From Pelargonium cotyledonis (lineage: Eukaryota > Streptophyta > Magnoliopsida > Geraniales > Geraniaceae): DNA of 22,730 nt. The DNA lies in the NCBI GenBank assembly GCA_036897625.1, contig JAYMTA010000964.1, forward strand, positions 1-22,730, written 5' to 3'. Below, piece after piece: positions 1-11,600 of the stretch (position 1 is the first letter of the stretch; each line of letters begins with the position of its first letter). Below the pieces are notes generated by a model. It made no database searches. It saw only the letters and a program-made list of their open reading frames with translations, and was not told the origin of the DNA. The translations under genes and the position numbers were made by a program.

Positions 1-183
1 GCGAGGGCGCCTCTGTTGCTTGACCAGCACCTCCGCGACGGCGAGGTTGTTCTGTTGGAGGTCGCCTCGGCGGAGACCGGAGATACATCTACGATGACCC
101 TGGTAATCGACGGAGGTGATGGTTGAAGATTCGGTGGCAGCGGAAGGATCGAAATTAGGCGGTGGATTGAGCTCGGAGAGCAT
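1..183 (-). CDS. Possible 5' end of an unidentified ORF, cut by the left window edge
   Basis: On the minus strand an ATG at 183-181 opens a frame that stays free of stops for 61 codons to the edge. An in-frame TAA at 198-196 lies just upstream, so this is the first ATG of that frame. The peptide starts MLSELNPPPNFDPSAATESS and ends rich in Gln, Arg and Leu. I do not recognise a family. The stretch is much richer in G+C than its surroundings, which fits either the 5' end of a real gene or a gene fragment carried inside a transposon whose end lies near 766. The plus strand is also open over 1-126 (ending in TGA), so a chance ORF in GC-rich DNA cannot be excluded. No function is assigned. Confidence 0.2.
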   Translation of the reverse strand, partial: MLSELNPPPNFDPSAATESSTITSVDYQGHRRCISGLRRGDLQQNNLAVAEVLVKQQRRPR

Positions 184-359
184 GCCCAGATCTGCTTATT
201 CCAAATCTCCGGCGATGGCTCGATTTGTCCAGATCTGTTAATTTCATATCTCCGGCCACACACGGCTGGGCTCCGCCGTCACCATCGTCGTCTCCGGCTG
301 ATCTTCTACTTCTCTCTCTCACCACGACCGGTGACCTTTGAGCTCCGACAAGATCTGAT

Positions 360-766
360 TTATTTATTTATTTTCAAATTTTGTTTTTTTTTTCAGATTA
401 TTTTTTTGTTTTGATTGAGTAATATTGGTTTGGTTTTGATACAATAATACATGGAAACTACATGTCAAGTGATATTTATTATTAGTTTTGGTTTGATTCA
501 ACAATAATTCGGCGACCGGAAAATTCATATGATCGCCGGAATATTCAATCAATGGAAGAGGAAGAGGAAGAAGAAGAAGGGAAGGACAATTTGGTCATTT
601 AAAAAAAAATAACACATCATGTGTTGTGCATATGATGTTTCCAGTTAAAAATTCCGTCCAATTTAACGGAAATGCAAGTTTTTGTGGGTTTTTTGCTTAA
701 GCTGATCACCGAGGTGGGTTTTGTGCAAAATGTGCCAACACCATAGGGATTTACTGCAATTTGCCC
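360..766 (-). mobile_element. Probable terminal region of a Mutator-like (MULE) DNA transposon
   Basis: Read on the minus strand this segment begins at about 766 with GGGCAAATTGCAGTAAATCC, the kind of G-start, A/T-rich terminus seen on plant MULEs. It continues through a low-complexity AT tract, a homopurine run (about 555-585 on the plus strand) and on towards the GC-rich block at 1-330. The second terminus is not in the window, so neither the terminal inverted repeat nor a 9-bp target duplication can be confirmed. It may be a different class of repeat. No intact transposase is seen here; the 62-codon minus ORF inside it is A/T-driven and not convincing. Confidence 0.3.
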
Positions 767-1640
767 ATTAAGAAATTAGTTGTATTGGACCCGTGACAAT
801 TTGGATCTGAATTTGATAGGGGTCCGACTTCTATCAATATTTTTATTCGAGCCTAATCTAATTTGAAGTTGGTCAGATTGGATAAATCCACAAAATTATT
901 ATAGACTTCTGTCTGCAACTTGAAGCTCAACCCGACCGATCCCGAGAATCATATGGTCGGGTTAAGGCTCAACGATCTAAATCCCAACCCGACCCAGCCA
1001 AGCTCTAATCGCAATCAAGTTATTAGTGGTTGAACTCAATAAAACAAATATAGTCGGGTGCTTCTTACTCATAAGTTCATTGGAACATATATAAATGTTA
1101 ATTAATGAGGAGACATGACAATTTGGCTGAGTTCATGTTGAAACAAAATGTATTATTGATATACAATCTACAACATGACGATAAGACTTTTTTTATCAAA
1201 AGTAATGACTAAATTACTAAGTTGGCCGACCTACGACTAATTTGAGTTAAAACTTAAAAGAGATTAAAACTTTAGTGTTGACATGTAAAACATAAACACG
1301 TTACTCTTTTTGATATTTTAAACAAAATATTACTAAAGAGAGTAGATAACGATGAAAGTAAATATACATCAATTATAATGTTTTATATATTTCACAAGTA
1401 CTATTTTCATGAATTTGTAGTGCAAAACGACTAATTTATTATAATACTCAACAGTCAGCACATGATCGCGTGTAAAATAATTTATGAGCTATTTATTTTA
1501 AGACAAAGTGGCCAATAATGTTACTCTAAAATCTAAATTTTATACTAATTGATGCCCGAAATGATCAAAATGTTAAACTATGATAGATAGTGCCTGTTTT
1601 AACTTTTTAAGACCAACTTCAATTTCCAAAAGAATCAGTC
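767..1640. other. Intergenic AT-rich DNA, probably old repeat
   Basis: No coding frame of any length is supported on either strand. The part around 780-1020 has short CCCGACC and GGTCGGG words, including a perfect 9-bp inverted repeat, AACCCGACC at 929-937 and GGTCGGGTT at 955-963, typical of degraded repeats in plant intergenic DNA. From 1020 to 1640 it is plain AT-rich sequence leading into the promoter of the downstream gene. Confidence 0.5.
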
Positions 1641-1649
1641 AGCGGACAC

Positions 1650-1780
1650 GGAGGCACCGCCACGTCACGTCCCCATTTCCATTACGTGGCGACAAATGAT
1701 TGGAACATTGCTCCCCACACTGCTTCACTGCCACCGTACTCGCTATATAAACCCACGCACAGCTGCGCACAAACCGGAAA
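1650..1780 (+). promoter_or_regulatory. Core promoter of the MOM1-like gene
   Basis: A good TATA box, TATATAAA, lies at 1744-1751. Upstream are an inverted CCAAT box (ATTGG, 1699-1703), a pair of overlapping ACGT cores in CCACGTCACGTCC (1660-1672), and ACGTGGC at 1684-1690, a core of plant G-box/ABRE-type bZIP sites. Transcription probably starts about 25-35 bp after the TATA box, near 1775-1785. The 5' UTR exon then runs to a donor at 1895. The ACGT elements suggest, but do not prove, bZIP or bHLH input. Confidence 0.6.
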
Positions 1781-1894
1781 CGTAAAAACTAAAAAGCAAT
1801 TTCAGTGAATTCACTTTACTTTTTGCCATTTCCAGTACCGTCGTTTCGGTTCCATCAACAATCCACAGACCTAAGGAGAGGCAAAAAAATCACT

Positions 1895-2611
1895 GTAAGC
1901 TTCTCCGATCGTCCATGGAAATTTGTTACTCATGCTCATTGCTTTGCTTAAATGCTTGCATTTCTGTTGTCGCAGCTCTTGCATGTCACAAACTTTATAT
2001 GTACCTTTGTGTTGTGTGTTAGCGTTATTTTTTCCCCTTGTAGTATAGTGTTTGGCTGCTGAGAAAATTTGTTAGGTACGAAACACAGCGTATTTGTGTT
2101 TTATATCGTGTATTTACTGCGGACAATGTTTTGTTGAAGTTTTTTTTGTTTATTTATTACTTAAATTTGTACTCTATGCATAAAGTTAATATTTCCTTTT
2201 CCTTTTCAGAAAAATAAATTATGTCATGATTTGACATTGATTCTCTTTATGATATATTTTTTTTGGCGTTTCTTATATAATATTTATGCACGTTTTTTTT
2301 GAAGTATTGATGTCGTTGTTGTTCATAGCACTGTTGTTCTCAGGCTTATGATTCAGATAACCAGATTAACACTTGGAGTTTGGCTCAGATAACCAGATTA
2401 ACACATGTGATATGCTAAGTAATTGTTTTATCGATTTGTGAAAATCTGTGGTGGTATCTTTAATACATGTAAATTTAGCTATGTTCAGTTCGTAACATGG
2501 TTCATTGCAAAAGTGGTTATGATTCTTATGGTTTAATGGATTTTTGTTTTAATTTGTTTTATTCTCGGGCTGAATTCTGATATCTTGGCCTATTTGTGAT
2601 TACGTACGCAG
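1895..2611 (+). other. 5' UTR leader intron of the MOM1-like gene
   Basis: The leader is split: a non-coding exon (about 1775-1894, no ATG inside it) ends at CACT|GTAAGC. The next exon starts after TACGCAG at 2612, only 10 nt before the start codon. The 717-bp intron is T-rich, as plant introns are. First introns in plant leaders often raise expression; that is an inference here. It contains a perfect 20-bp direct repeat at 2353-2372 and 2385-2404. Confidence 0.6.
2353..2404 (+). repeat. 20-bp perfect direct repeat in the leader intron
   Basis: TCAGATAACCAGATTAACAC occurs at 2353-2372 and again at 2385-2404, 32 bp apart. It lies in the 5' UTR intron, so it has no coding effect. It is a small recent duplication; a regulatory role is possible but nothing shows one. 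Confidence 0.85.
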
Positions 2612-2621
2612 TTGCGTGAAT

Positions 2622-5600
2622 ATGGAAAATGGGAATGGAAATGTCTGTGGAGTTGAAGAGGATGGTAATGACAGCTCAAAGGTCTGTTGTACTAATGATG
2701 CTGGTTCAACTGCTCAGTCTGCTCTGGACTTTGCAAATACAGGTTCAAATAGTTCAAAAAGCTCAACTAGGGAATTACCTGTGAAGAAATTGATCGTATT
2801 AAGCCCTCCAAGCAGAGGAAAAAAGTGGCAGCTCAAGGAGTGGGTTCGAACTCGATATAAGATGTCACATAAGAGAACTGAGAAGCGAAAGATGCTGAGT
2901 GTTCTGAGAAGGTCTTCAAAGCACGAGTCTCATTTCTTTTCAAGCTTTTCAGTGTTAAAGAAATCTGAGAAAGGTTTGAGTACCTTGGGTATTGGAGGAA
3001 AAATAGTGAAGTTAAAGAAGAATGAGAAACTGGATACCAGCGAACGGAGCAGGAACAAAAGGAAGGATGTGGAGCCCAAGAGTGGAGCTCACAAAAGGAC
3101 GAGACTTGATGTCCACTCTTATTTAAGTTTTTTCAGACCAAAGCAAAGCAAGTCGGAGGTGTCAGGTCAGATTAGTTGTCTTTCTTCTATGAAGCATATA
3201 TTTTTCAAGTGGTGGGCTCCACTTAAATTTCTTCTCTCATGTCACATAAGAAAAGATATTGAAGTGAAGTAATGAATTCATAGAGATATCATTATAACCA
3301 TTCATATTTTGACGTATCAATGTCTATTCTGTGCAAACACCTGCATTCATAAGTCATATCTATATTTGGGCAAGCATCTCAGTTTGTTTTTTTTTTATTT
3401 TTTTATCAGCTGACCGTTGTAGCATTTCAGTTTGTTAATTTGACATTTTGTTTTATGACCTGATCATAGAGTTTATGCTGGGGAAGAGGGAAGACCAGTC
3501 ACAAGGGGTTGACAATGTTACTCGAGCAATTGATTTTGAAGAAGCCAAGGACAGGGTTGGTGAGGATTGCTTCTCAAGTCCTAAAATACAAAGGTAACCA
3601 GCCACCTTTTGCTGTTTCGAAAATTTAGCGTCAACTTATGTGCTTGCTGTTTGAATCCTTTATGAAGCTAAATGCAAAGCTATTCCTATTGAAGTTTATG
3701 AGAATCATTAAGGCTAATGGTCTTATTGTCTTTACTGTTACTATTATACTTGCATGTTGAGTAACTGACTTATCTTATTTAGAAGTTGAGATCAGAGCAC
3801 AGTTATGTGCACAATTTTATCTGGGGTGAATTAAATATTTGACTGATAGTGAAAGTAATAGGAATTTGATTTTTAATTAAAATCTGTATGGTATTGAAAT
3901 TTTTATGTACAAGATCTACACGGAACAGTGCATTATACTCAACCAGATCTGCCATGTGTATCTTTTGTTCCATTTTGTTTTAATAAGAAGCACACTTTTG
4001 TTGCATCATTTTTCATGATGTATTTCCTAGGGTTTTAATATGCATTCCGTTCGAGAGTGATTGTCTTCTAACTATTTTTCTTGAACTATTAATGTATGTA
4101 TTTGTAAGATGACTTCTCTTATCTAACTTGCCACTGTCAGTTGTCCTGCATCCGGCTTCTAGATAATAAGACTAATTCGTTTTTTATATTTGAAAACAAG
4201 AAAAACATTTGTTACAATTGAGACATCAGATATAATGTTGATAATTATGACAACCAGTAGTTATAAAATTACTTTCTATCTTTGCAGTGTGGATTTTGCT
4301 TTGAAACATAAAGATGAATTGAGTGATGGGTTGGGTAACATCTCTATGGCTAAGGTATTTCTGATGGTCACCTTTCTACATATTTGTTCCCTCCTTTGTT
4401 TCCTTCTTGGTGGTTGCTGATTCATTTTTATTTATTTATCAATTTATAAACTTTTAGCTAGCTACCCTTTTCGTTTCCAACTAGTTGTTGGTTATTAATC
4501 CTAATGTTGTGGCAATGAAGAGTATGTATTGTAAAAATTTGCATCATACTATTAACCTAAAACACTCGTGTATTCATTGTTCTTGGGACATCCGCCAGAA
4601 CACAAAAATCACACTACGTGTGAACAGCACAATTTTTTTGAGTGCCCCAACCCCACTCCCTTAAACGTGTAGTTTTAATCTTATATTTTGTTTTGAAAAC
4701 TGAACATCCTTGAGTGAATTTGATTACCTGCTAGATAGTGTCCTTTCTCCTTATGGATGAAATGACATGAAGAAATGAGTTTTTTTTTTTTGAAAAAATG
4801 AGCACAATGGATTGGACTCGATGGTCTAATTTGCATCCTTTCCCCTTGAAATCAGTTATAATGTTATGTCATGTCATTGAATAACTTTAAGTGAGACCAA
4901 AGTCAGGCCTAGATTTTGTAAGGTTGTTTATATCAGGGTAATTTATCAATAAAACTCGTGTTTCGGACGTTCTAGTATATCCTTTGACGTGCCTTACCTG
5001 TATCTTGAAGTCATTAAACTCTGTGTTTGGGGTTGTGTATTTCTGTGTCCAACATCAAGTGAATATAAAGTCTTTTTTAGTTATAGAGAAATATGGAATG
5101 GACCACTATTATCAATTCAGTTTTGAGTTGCATCTGGATGCATTACTGGTTTCTTTCTTTAAGCATCTTCCAAAAGGATTCCCAGTTGTCCTTAGTCTTT
5201 TCTGCCTATTGCTTTTATCTATCTGTAGGATTGCCTCATTTTCTCTGCCCCCTAAAGCCCTCACCTCCTTTCAATTCCATCTTTTCAATTTTTGGCATAC
5301 ACGTTCTTCTAATATAATGTTCTTGCTGTCCTCTTGTCCAAAATTGGTGATATTTCTTACTGATTGAGACTCTGTCCTTAAATTTAGTGTGTCTATGCTG
5401 ACTACTTCTGTGACAACCCTAGGCCTCTTCCAAAAGTAATAGCAGTGTCACACTTTACCTCCTAAGTCTGGTCACTAGATGAAATGTGTGAATCTTGTAG
5501 CTCGTATACTGCTACGGAATTTCTATAGTTATGCCTTTTGTGATAATCTTGTTCTAGTGGGACATGTCTCTTTTATAGAATTGGTTTGAGTTACATTTTT

Positions 5601-8600
5601 TGTTTGTTATGTTCGTACCTTTATATAATGTGTAATCTTGTTGAATTCTTCTCTCATTAGATTGGACTTCTGGATTTGAGTTTCTGATTTCTAAGAAAAT
5701 TTCCACTGAAGTACATCTCATGCTTTTAAACTATCATACCTTGTGGACATTTATCTTTGACTAATGATGTTGTGTATTCATTTTAGGGTGATTGTGATCA
5801 ACCATCCAGGTCAACAAGTCCTCTGAAGTATGAGGCTGCAGTAAATGGGGCGGAGGGGAGTCTACTTGCTATAGAAGACGTAGGTTGCTTCATTCTCTTG
5901 CTGTTGTGGTATTTTTGGTGCTTCATATCTTTAAAATTATTTCATGCCCATTTATTGATAGTTCCACGTAAATGTTCTGTCCTTCAAACCAAAGTGCTAT
6001 TTGGTAAACTATACCATACTTTTGAGTTTGGACACAGTTCTTAAGAAAATAGGTTATTGCTAACCTGTTTTGTTTTGCTCATGAGAGCATTTTCTTTATA
6101 CATATGTTTTTTTTTCTTTCTATTACTACCTTTTCCTTTGAAGTCCTTACTTATCTTTTTTGTTATGCATCACTCCAGCATGGAGTGGAACTTCAGTCTA
6201 AGCTTAGCATGGAACTGGCAGAAGACTATGTCGATAATGCACTGCACAAGAAGTCATATTTAGAAAGTAAAACTGACAACAAAGATTACACATGTGCATT
6301 TTGCATGCTTGGTGGAAATCTCATGTAAGTAACCTAATTCTTTTTTGCTTCTCAGAGTAACCGTATATGCCTAATGTTATATGAATATATGGGGTAGGGA
6401 GACTACACATTTTGATGAGTGTTACCTGATTCTTTTTTGCTTCTCCTCAGAATAACTGTATATGCATAATATTATATGAATATATGGGGTAGGGAGAGAC
6501 TACACACTTTGAAGAGTCTTGATCTTTTGTCTTTTCTAATTACATTTACCTTGATGGCCTCACTGTTAAGAATTTTTTATATTTTTTCTTTCTGGGATCT
6601 AGAACTCCCATCTTACATCATACTTTGCACTTGAAGTTCAATGAAACTACATATACTAGGTATCCTATCTTGAAATGAAAAGTTAAAGTAGCTTATTTGA
6701 GAGGTATGGCTGTTACAATAAATAATATTCAGAATGCTTTCTTGTATAAGCAGCAGTTTTCAGTGTTCACTTGTTCAATATCCTCTACTATCTTCGTACT
6801 AATCTGCATGCTGCGTATATGATACGTCTTATTTTTCCTCTTTTCAATTGCCGAAGCTGTCATGGAAAAGGGTGTGCAAGGAGCTATCATCTCTCTTGTC
6901 TTAATCCTCCTTTGAATAGTTCACCACATGGAGTCTGGCACTGTAGCTGGTGTGTTGTAAAGAAGATTGAATTGGGTGTGCATTCTGTGTCTGAAGCAGA
7001 GTCCATCTGGGATGTCAGAGAAATAGTCTTAGACAATGAAGGTACGAGTAATAGTATTTTAACATCTAATGAACTATTTCACCTATTTTCCTAGCACCCT
7101 TCTAATTGGTTGTTAGGTTGTATTGGAAATGTGAAACTTTTGTTTGAGAATAGTTTGTTGACGGTGCCAGTAATGCAGAAGCAGAAACAATATCTTGTGA
7201 AATACCAAGGTCTTGGCCATGTTCACAACCGTTGGGTTCCAGAAACAGAGCTGTTGCTTGAAGCTTCAAAGCTTGTTGCAAAGTTCAGGAGAAAGCAGGT
7301 AAGTATTTATACTCATGAAAAGGACACAGATGCTTTTATTTGAAAATATTTATGATTTCTAAATTACTATCCAGGACATTAGGTGGAGAACAGAATGGAC
7401 CGTGCCAGACCGTTTGCTACAGAAAAGATTGTTATCATTTCCAGCAACTGATGATAAATTCTGTCACACGCAAAACAATAAAATTTCAGACTGTCATTGT
7501 GAGTGGCTTGTAAAATGGACTGGCCTTGGTTATGAGGATGCTACATGGGAGCTAGAGAATGCTTTGTTTTTAAGGTCGCCTGAAGCTAAGAAACTCATGA
7601 TGGAGCATGGAAATCGTCATGAGAGGGCAGAAAAAATGTCAAGCTCTTGTACTGCAGACAAGGTGTTTTAAACTTTTAATCATTTGACCAAATATGAGAA
7701 CTATTTTTTATTGCTTGCTCCATCCTCATCTTTCAATTGCTTCAAGTATTTCATTTACTTTGCATGCCTTTTTGTAGAGCTGTTTGTTGTGAGGAAGTCT
7801 CTTTGTAGAAGTGTTGTTGATAAATTTATATATACCTTCAGAGTTCTGATAGGCTTTTCAGTGGAGAGCCAGATTGCAATACATTGGTCGAAAATATGTT
7901 AGATGAACTCAGGAGCCCATTACTATGGAAACATGAAGAGTCTGTTGATTTTCTTTCACATTTGTGTTGAGAATTATTATTTAGACATTTAAGGGATGTC
8001 AACTACAGTAGGTAGTAAATGTTGCTAGACACAAACTGAGTAGTGCCCAGATAATCTTCTTAAGGATTCCAAAGAAGTATTTTCAAGGTGAAATGATGAT
8101 TTTGGTTGTTCTTTTCCATTATTGGTCTGACACTATCTCATTCTCCTGTCCTCATGCAACTCATGTATGACACTGAAATTTCTCTTACCTTGGGCATTCA
8201 TCATATTATCCTTATTTGATTGAAGATGCTTGTTGTTACCTGCATGTAATGTCTATGGATGCGGCTAAATCGTATCCAAAGTAAAGATTTACCATGACTG
8301 CAGGGGACGAAAGGTGCCTTTTCTGATCTATCAGACTTGTCGGTAGGAGTTTCGCTGGATGTACATGCCCATCATCTAAGTTATGTGAACAAGCTTCGTG
8401 AATATTGGCTCAAGAGCAAGAATGCTGTTGTCATTGATGACCATGTGAACCAGGTATATTGTTGCTTATCAAATCATCTTGTTCATTTTGTTTGTTTTTC
8501 TTCTAGGATTTTTTTGTATGCTTTTCATTTTACAAATGATAATTTAATAGGTCTGACACAATTGTTAATGTAAATACCAAATCTTCTGCATTCGGGAGAG

Positions 8601-11600
8601 GATAATTATGCCAAAGCAACGGAATTTTGTCAGTAGATATCTGCCTATACTTGTGCTGACCATGCATGATGCATTCAATCTGACCAAAATCCAAATATGA
8701 TCTGGCATTTGAGTTATGGCTCTAGAGAAGGTCTTATTGGTAATATCTAGTAGGATGATCTTCAAAATGTTGTGGTACTAAAATCATGTGTAGTATTTGA
8801 GGTTGAGTACTTCCTCAGTTTTAATACCTGAACTTCCTGGTTATATATGATATACATACATCCAAACAACGGTGCAACGGCTAAGTGTGTGTGTGCTGTG
8901 ATGACCCGTGCATGATGTGCTCCATCTGACAAAAGTCAAAATATAACTTGGTATTTGAATGAGTCGTAGTGGTGCTCTTATTATTTGTGTCCCAAGCTGG
9001 GTGGTTTCAGAGTTTTCTGGTTTTAAAAACCAGTGCATTTTTTAGGTTAAGTTCTTTCTCAGGTAAGACTCGAATTTTCTTTTAGGATATAATATGCATG
9101 CATCCAAACAGAAGTACCAAAAATCAAGCTGTGTTTGTATATGTGCAGGCTTTGCAAAAAAATTTGAAGCAGCCATTGGTGTGCTGATTTTTAAGCACTT
9201 CTCTCTCAGAATTTAAATTCAAATATATGTTTCTGGTCTTTTTTTAATATATAATTTGAGATGTTAATCTCTATGCATATTTTTTTTCCGTTCGCTGCCT
9301 GTGTTATAAACCCACAATGTTTATCTTCCATATTTCCTTGTTCCATATTAATCTTCTGTTGAGTGCTATTGGTACGCAGTCTGGACCTCTTTTTTTTAAT
9401 CATGTCAATATCCAAAATGCAAAGAGTTGCTCAACATAAACAAGTGCTTCAGAAGAAAGTGACTGGTAATGGGTTCCCTTTGCAGGAGAGGATCACGACG
9501 GCAATCTTATTTCTTTTATCTTTGCGGTTAGATGCTTGGAGGCCCTTTCTCATCATCTCAACTTCTGCTGCTCTTTCTGTGTGGGAAACTGAGTTCTCAC
9601 GTTTGGCACCATCAGCCAATGTTGTAGTTTATGAGGGGAATGCAGAAACTCGCAGTAGTATCAGGACTTTTGAGTTTTATAATGAAGGTGGTGATACAAT
9701 GTTTGAAATACTCCTATCATCTTCAGATAATGTTGTTAAGGTATTTGTTTTTACCTCTTAAAGCTCCTTCAAACGAGTGTGTTGTGCATATCCAACTAGA
9801 CCAACTTTCAGAATAGACACACACATATTAGATTAATTTCTATTAAAACCAATATGTTTTTGGGTTCCATAGTCAAATATTGAAGTCAGTAATTACAAGA
9901 AGTAATATTCATTAGCCTTTTGCACCAAGATTACCTTCTCTGTATTGTTTCAGGATATGGAAGAACTGGAATGCATAGGTTGGGAAGCAATAGTCATTGA
10001 TGAATGCCAACGCCCTCGTATATCAAAACATTTTAAGAAGTTTAAGGTGCTATCTGCTAAAATGAGGCTGCTTCTTGTTTGTGGTCAAGTAAAGGTAGAG
10101 CTAGTTAAATAATTCATGTTTTGTAGTTCATAACACAAAACCTCAAACTTGACTTTTTCACTATCAATATTTCAGGACTGTGCAATCGATTATCTAAATT
10201 TGCTTTTCCTCCTTGATGCTGAGTTTGATGGGACAGAAACTGATGGTACTAAAATGAATTCCAGTACCAAGACTTCTGAACTGAAAAAAAGATTGTCGCG
10301 GTATATCGCGTTTGAGGGCAAGTCAAGTTCCCCTAAGTTTGTAGAATATTGGATTCCTGTGCAGCTTTCTAATGTGCAACTTGAGCAGTACTGTGCTACG
10401 CTGCTTTCAAACTCAGTATATCTCTGCTCGCAGTCGAAGAATGGCGATTCCCTTCGTGAAGTTGTTCAATCGATCAAGAAGGTAAGACCTAGTTACTACA
10501 CCCTTGTACAGGAGTTGGCTGGTTTGCATACTACTTCATTAGTTTTATCCCCTCAACTATTTTGATAGTAATCTTTCGTGTTTCTTTGCAGTGCTGCGAT
10601 CACCCTTATCTATTGGATCAGGCTCTCCAAGGATTTGTCACAAAAGGTCTTCCTATTGAAAAGTATTTAGAAGTTGGAATAGAAGCAAGTGGAAAACTGC
10701 AACTTCTTGATAAGATCCTTTCAGAAATAAAAAAACTTAGTTTCAGAGTTGTGATCATCTTTCAGGTACTCTTGTTTGTTATGCATTTTTTTTTGGGTGT
10801 ATGGATTGAGTTTCTGGAACTTCAGTGGACTATAAGCATCAACTGTCGTGCCAAAGTGTGTTTTTTCGCATTCTTTCAATGTAGGATCGATGCATACCAT
10901 GTTAAACTTTACTCCAACCCAAAAATTTAAGTTGTTAGGTGGAGGACCCGACTTATATATGTCAAGTAGTCATTGACTTCACATTTCTTCAATGTGGGAT
11001 ATGTTAACAATTGTTAATACTTAATGCTTAGGCTACTAGAAGGATGTAGCCAAAATGATTTTATTCGCATGTAGCAAGAGTTGTCTGAATCTTCATTTTT
11101 AAATCTCCTCAATCAGATGGTTCAGACGAAGTTTTTTTTCGGGGTTGGAATTTGGGAGTGTAGACAAGGTAATCTATGTGACACAAATGATTTTTTATGC
11201 AACATGTGTAAAAACATGAAAGATACAAATTAATTTTTAAAAGCCTCACTCCCCTACTTCTAACACCATTTTCTTGTTCCCTTACTGAAAGCATTTCTCT
11301 CTTTGTTCTGTCGCATCTTCACCATGTAATTTACTTAACTCTCACAGCAAATCAACTAACCTTTCTATGATAATTCATCAGTTTATGAAATGCCCTTCTT
11401 TAAGTTTACCATTTTATGACACTAATGTAACAGTCAATTGGTGGTTCTGTACGGGAATCTGTTGGAGACATATTGGATGACTTTGTTCGACAGAGATTTG
11501 GTAATGATTCTTATGCACGAATTGACGGTGGAGGTTTCCTCCGTTCATCAAAGAAGCAAGCAGCCCTGAACATGTTTAACGATAAAAGGAATGAGAAGTT

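Noticed and set aside
364..552. 62-codon minus-strand ORF
   Set aside because: Asn/Lys/Thr-rich translation of AT-rich DNA with no domain, inside a probable transposon end.
2616..2621. Start of the MOM1-like frame at GTG 2616 (MNMENG...)
   Set aside because: GTG is not a normal nuclear plant start. The first ATG of the spliced leader is at 2622, six bases later in the same frame.
3158..3165. Alternative donor GAG|GTGTCA for the first coding exon
   Set aside because: Using it breaks the reading frame into the next exon, whereas GTCAG|GTCAG at 3165 keeps the frame through to the end of the gene.
4984..5367. 127-codon plus-strand ORF
   Set aside because: Lies wholly within intron 4 and has the Phe/Leu/Ser bias of T-rich intron DNA. 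The flanking exons splice cleanly across it in frame.
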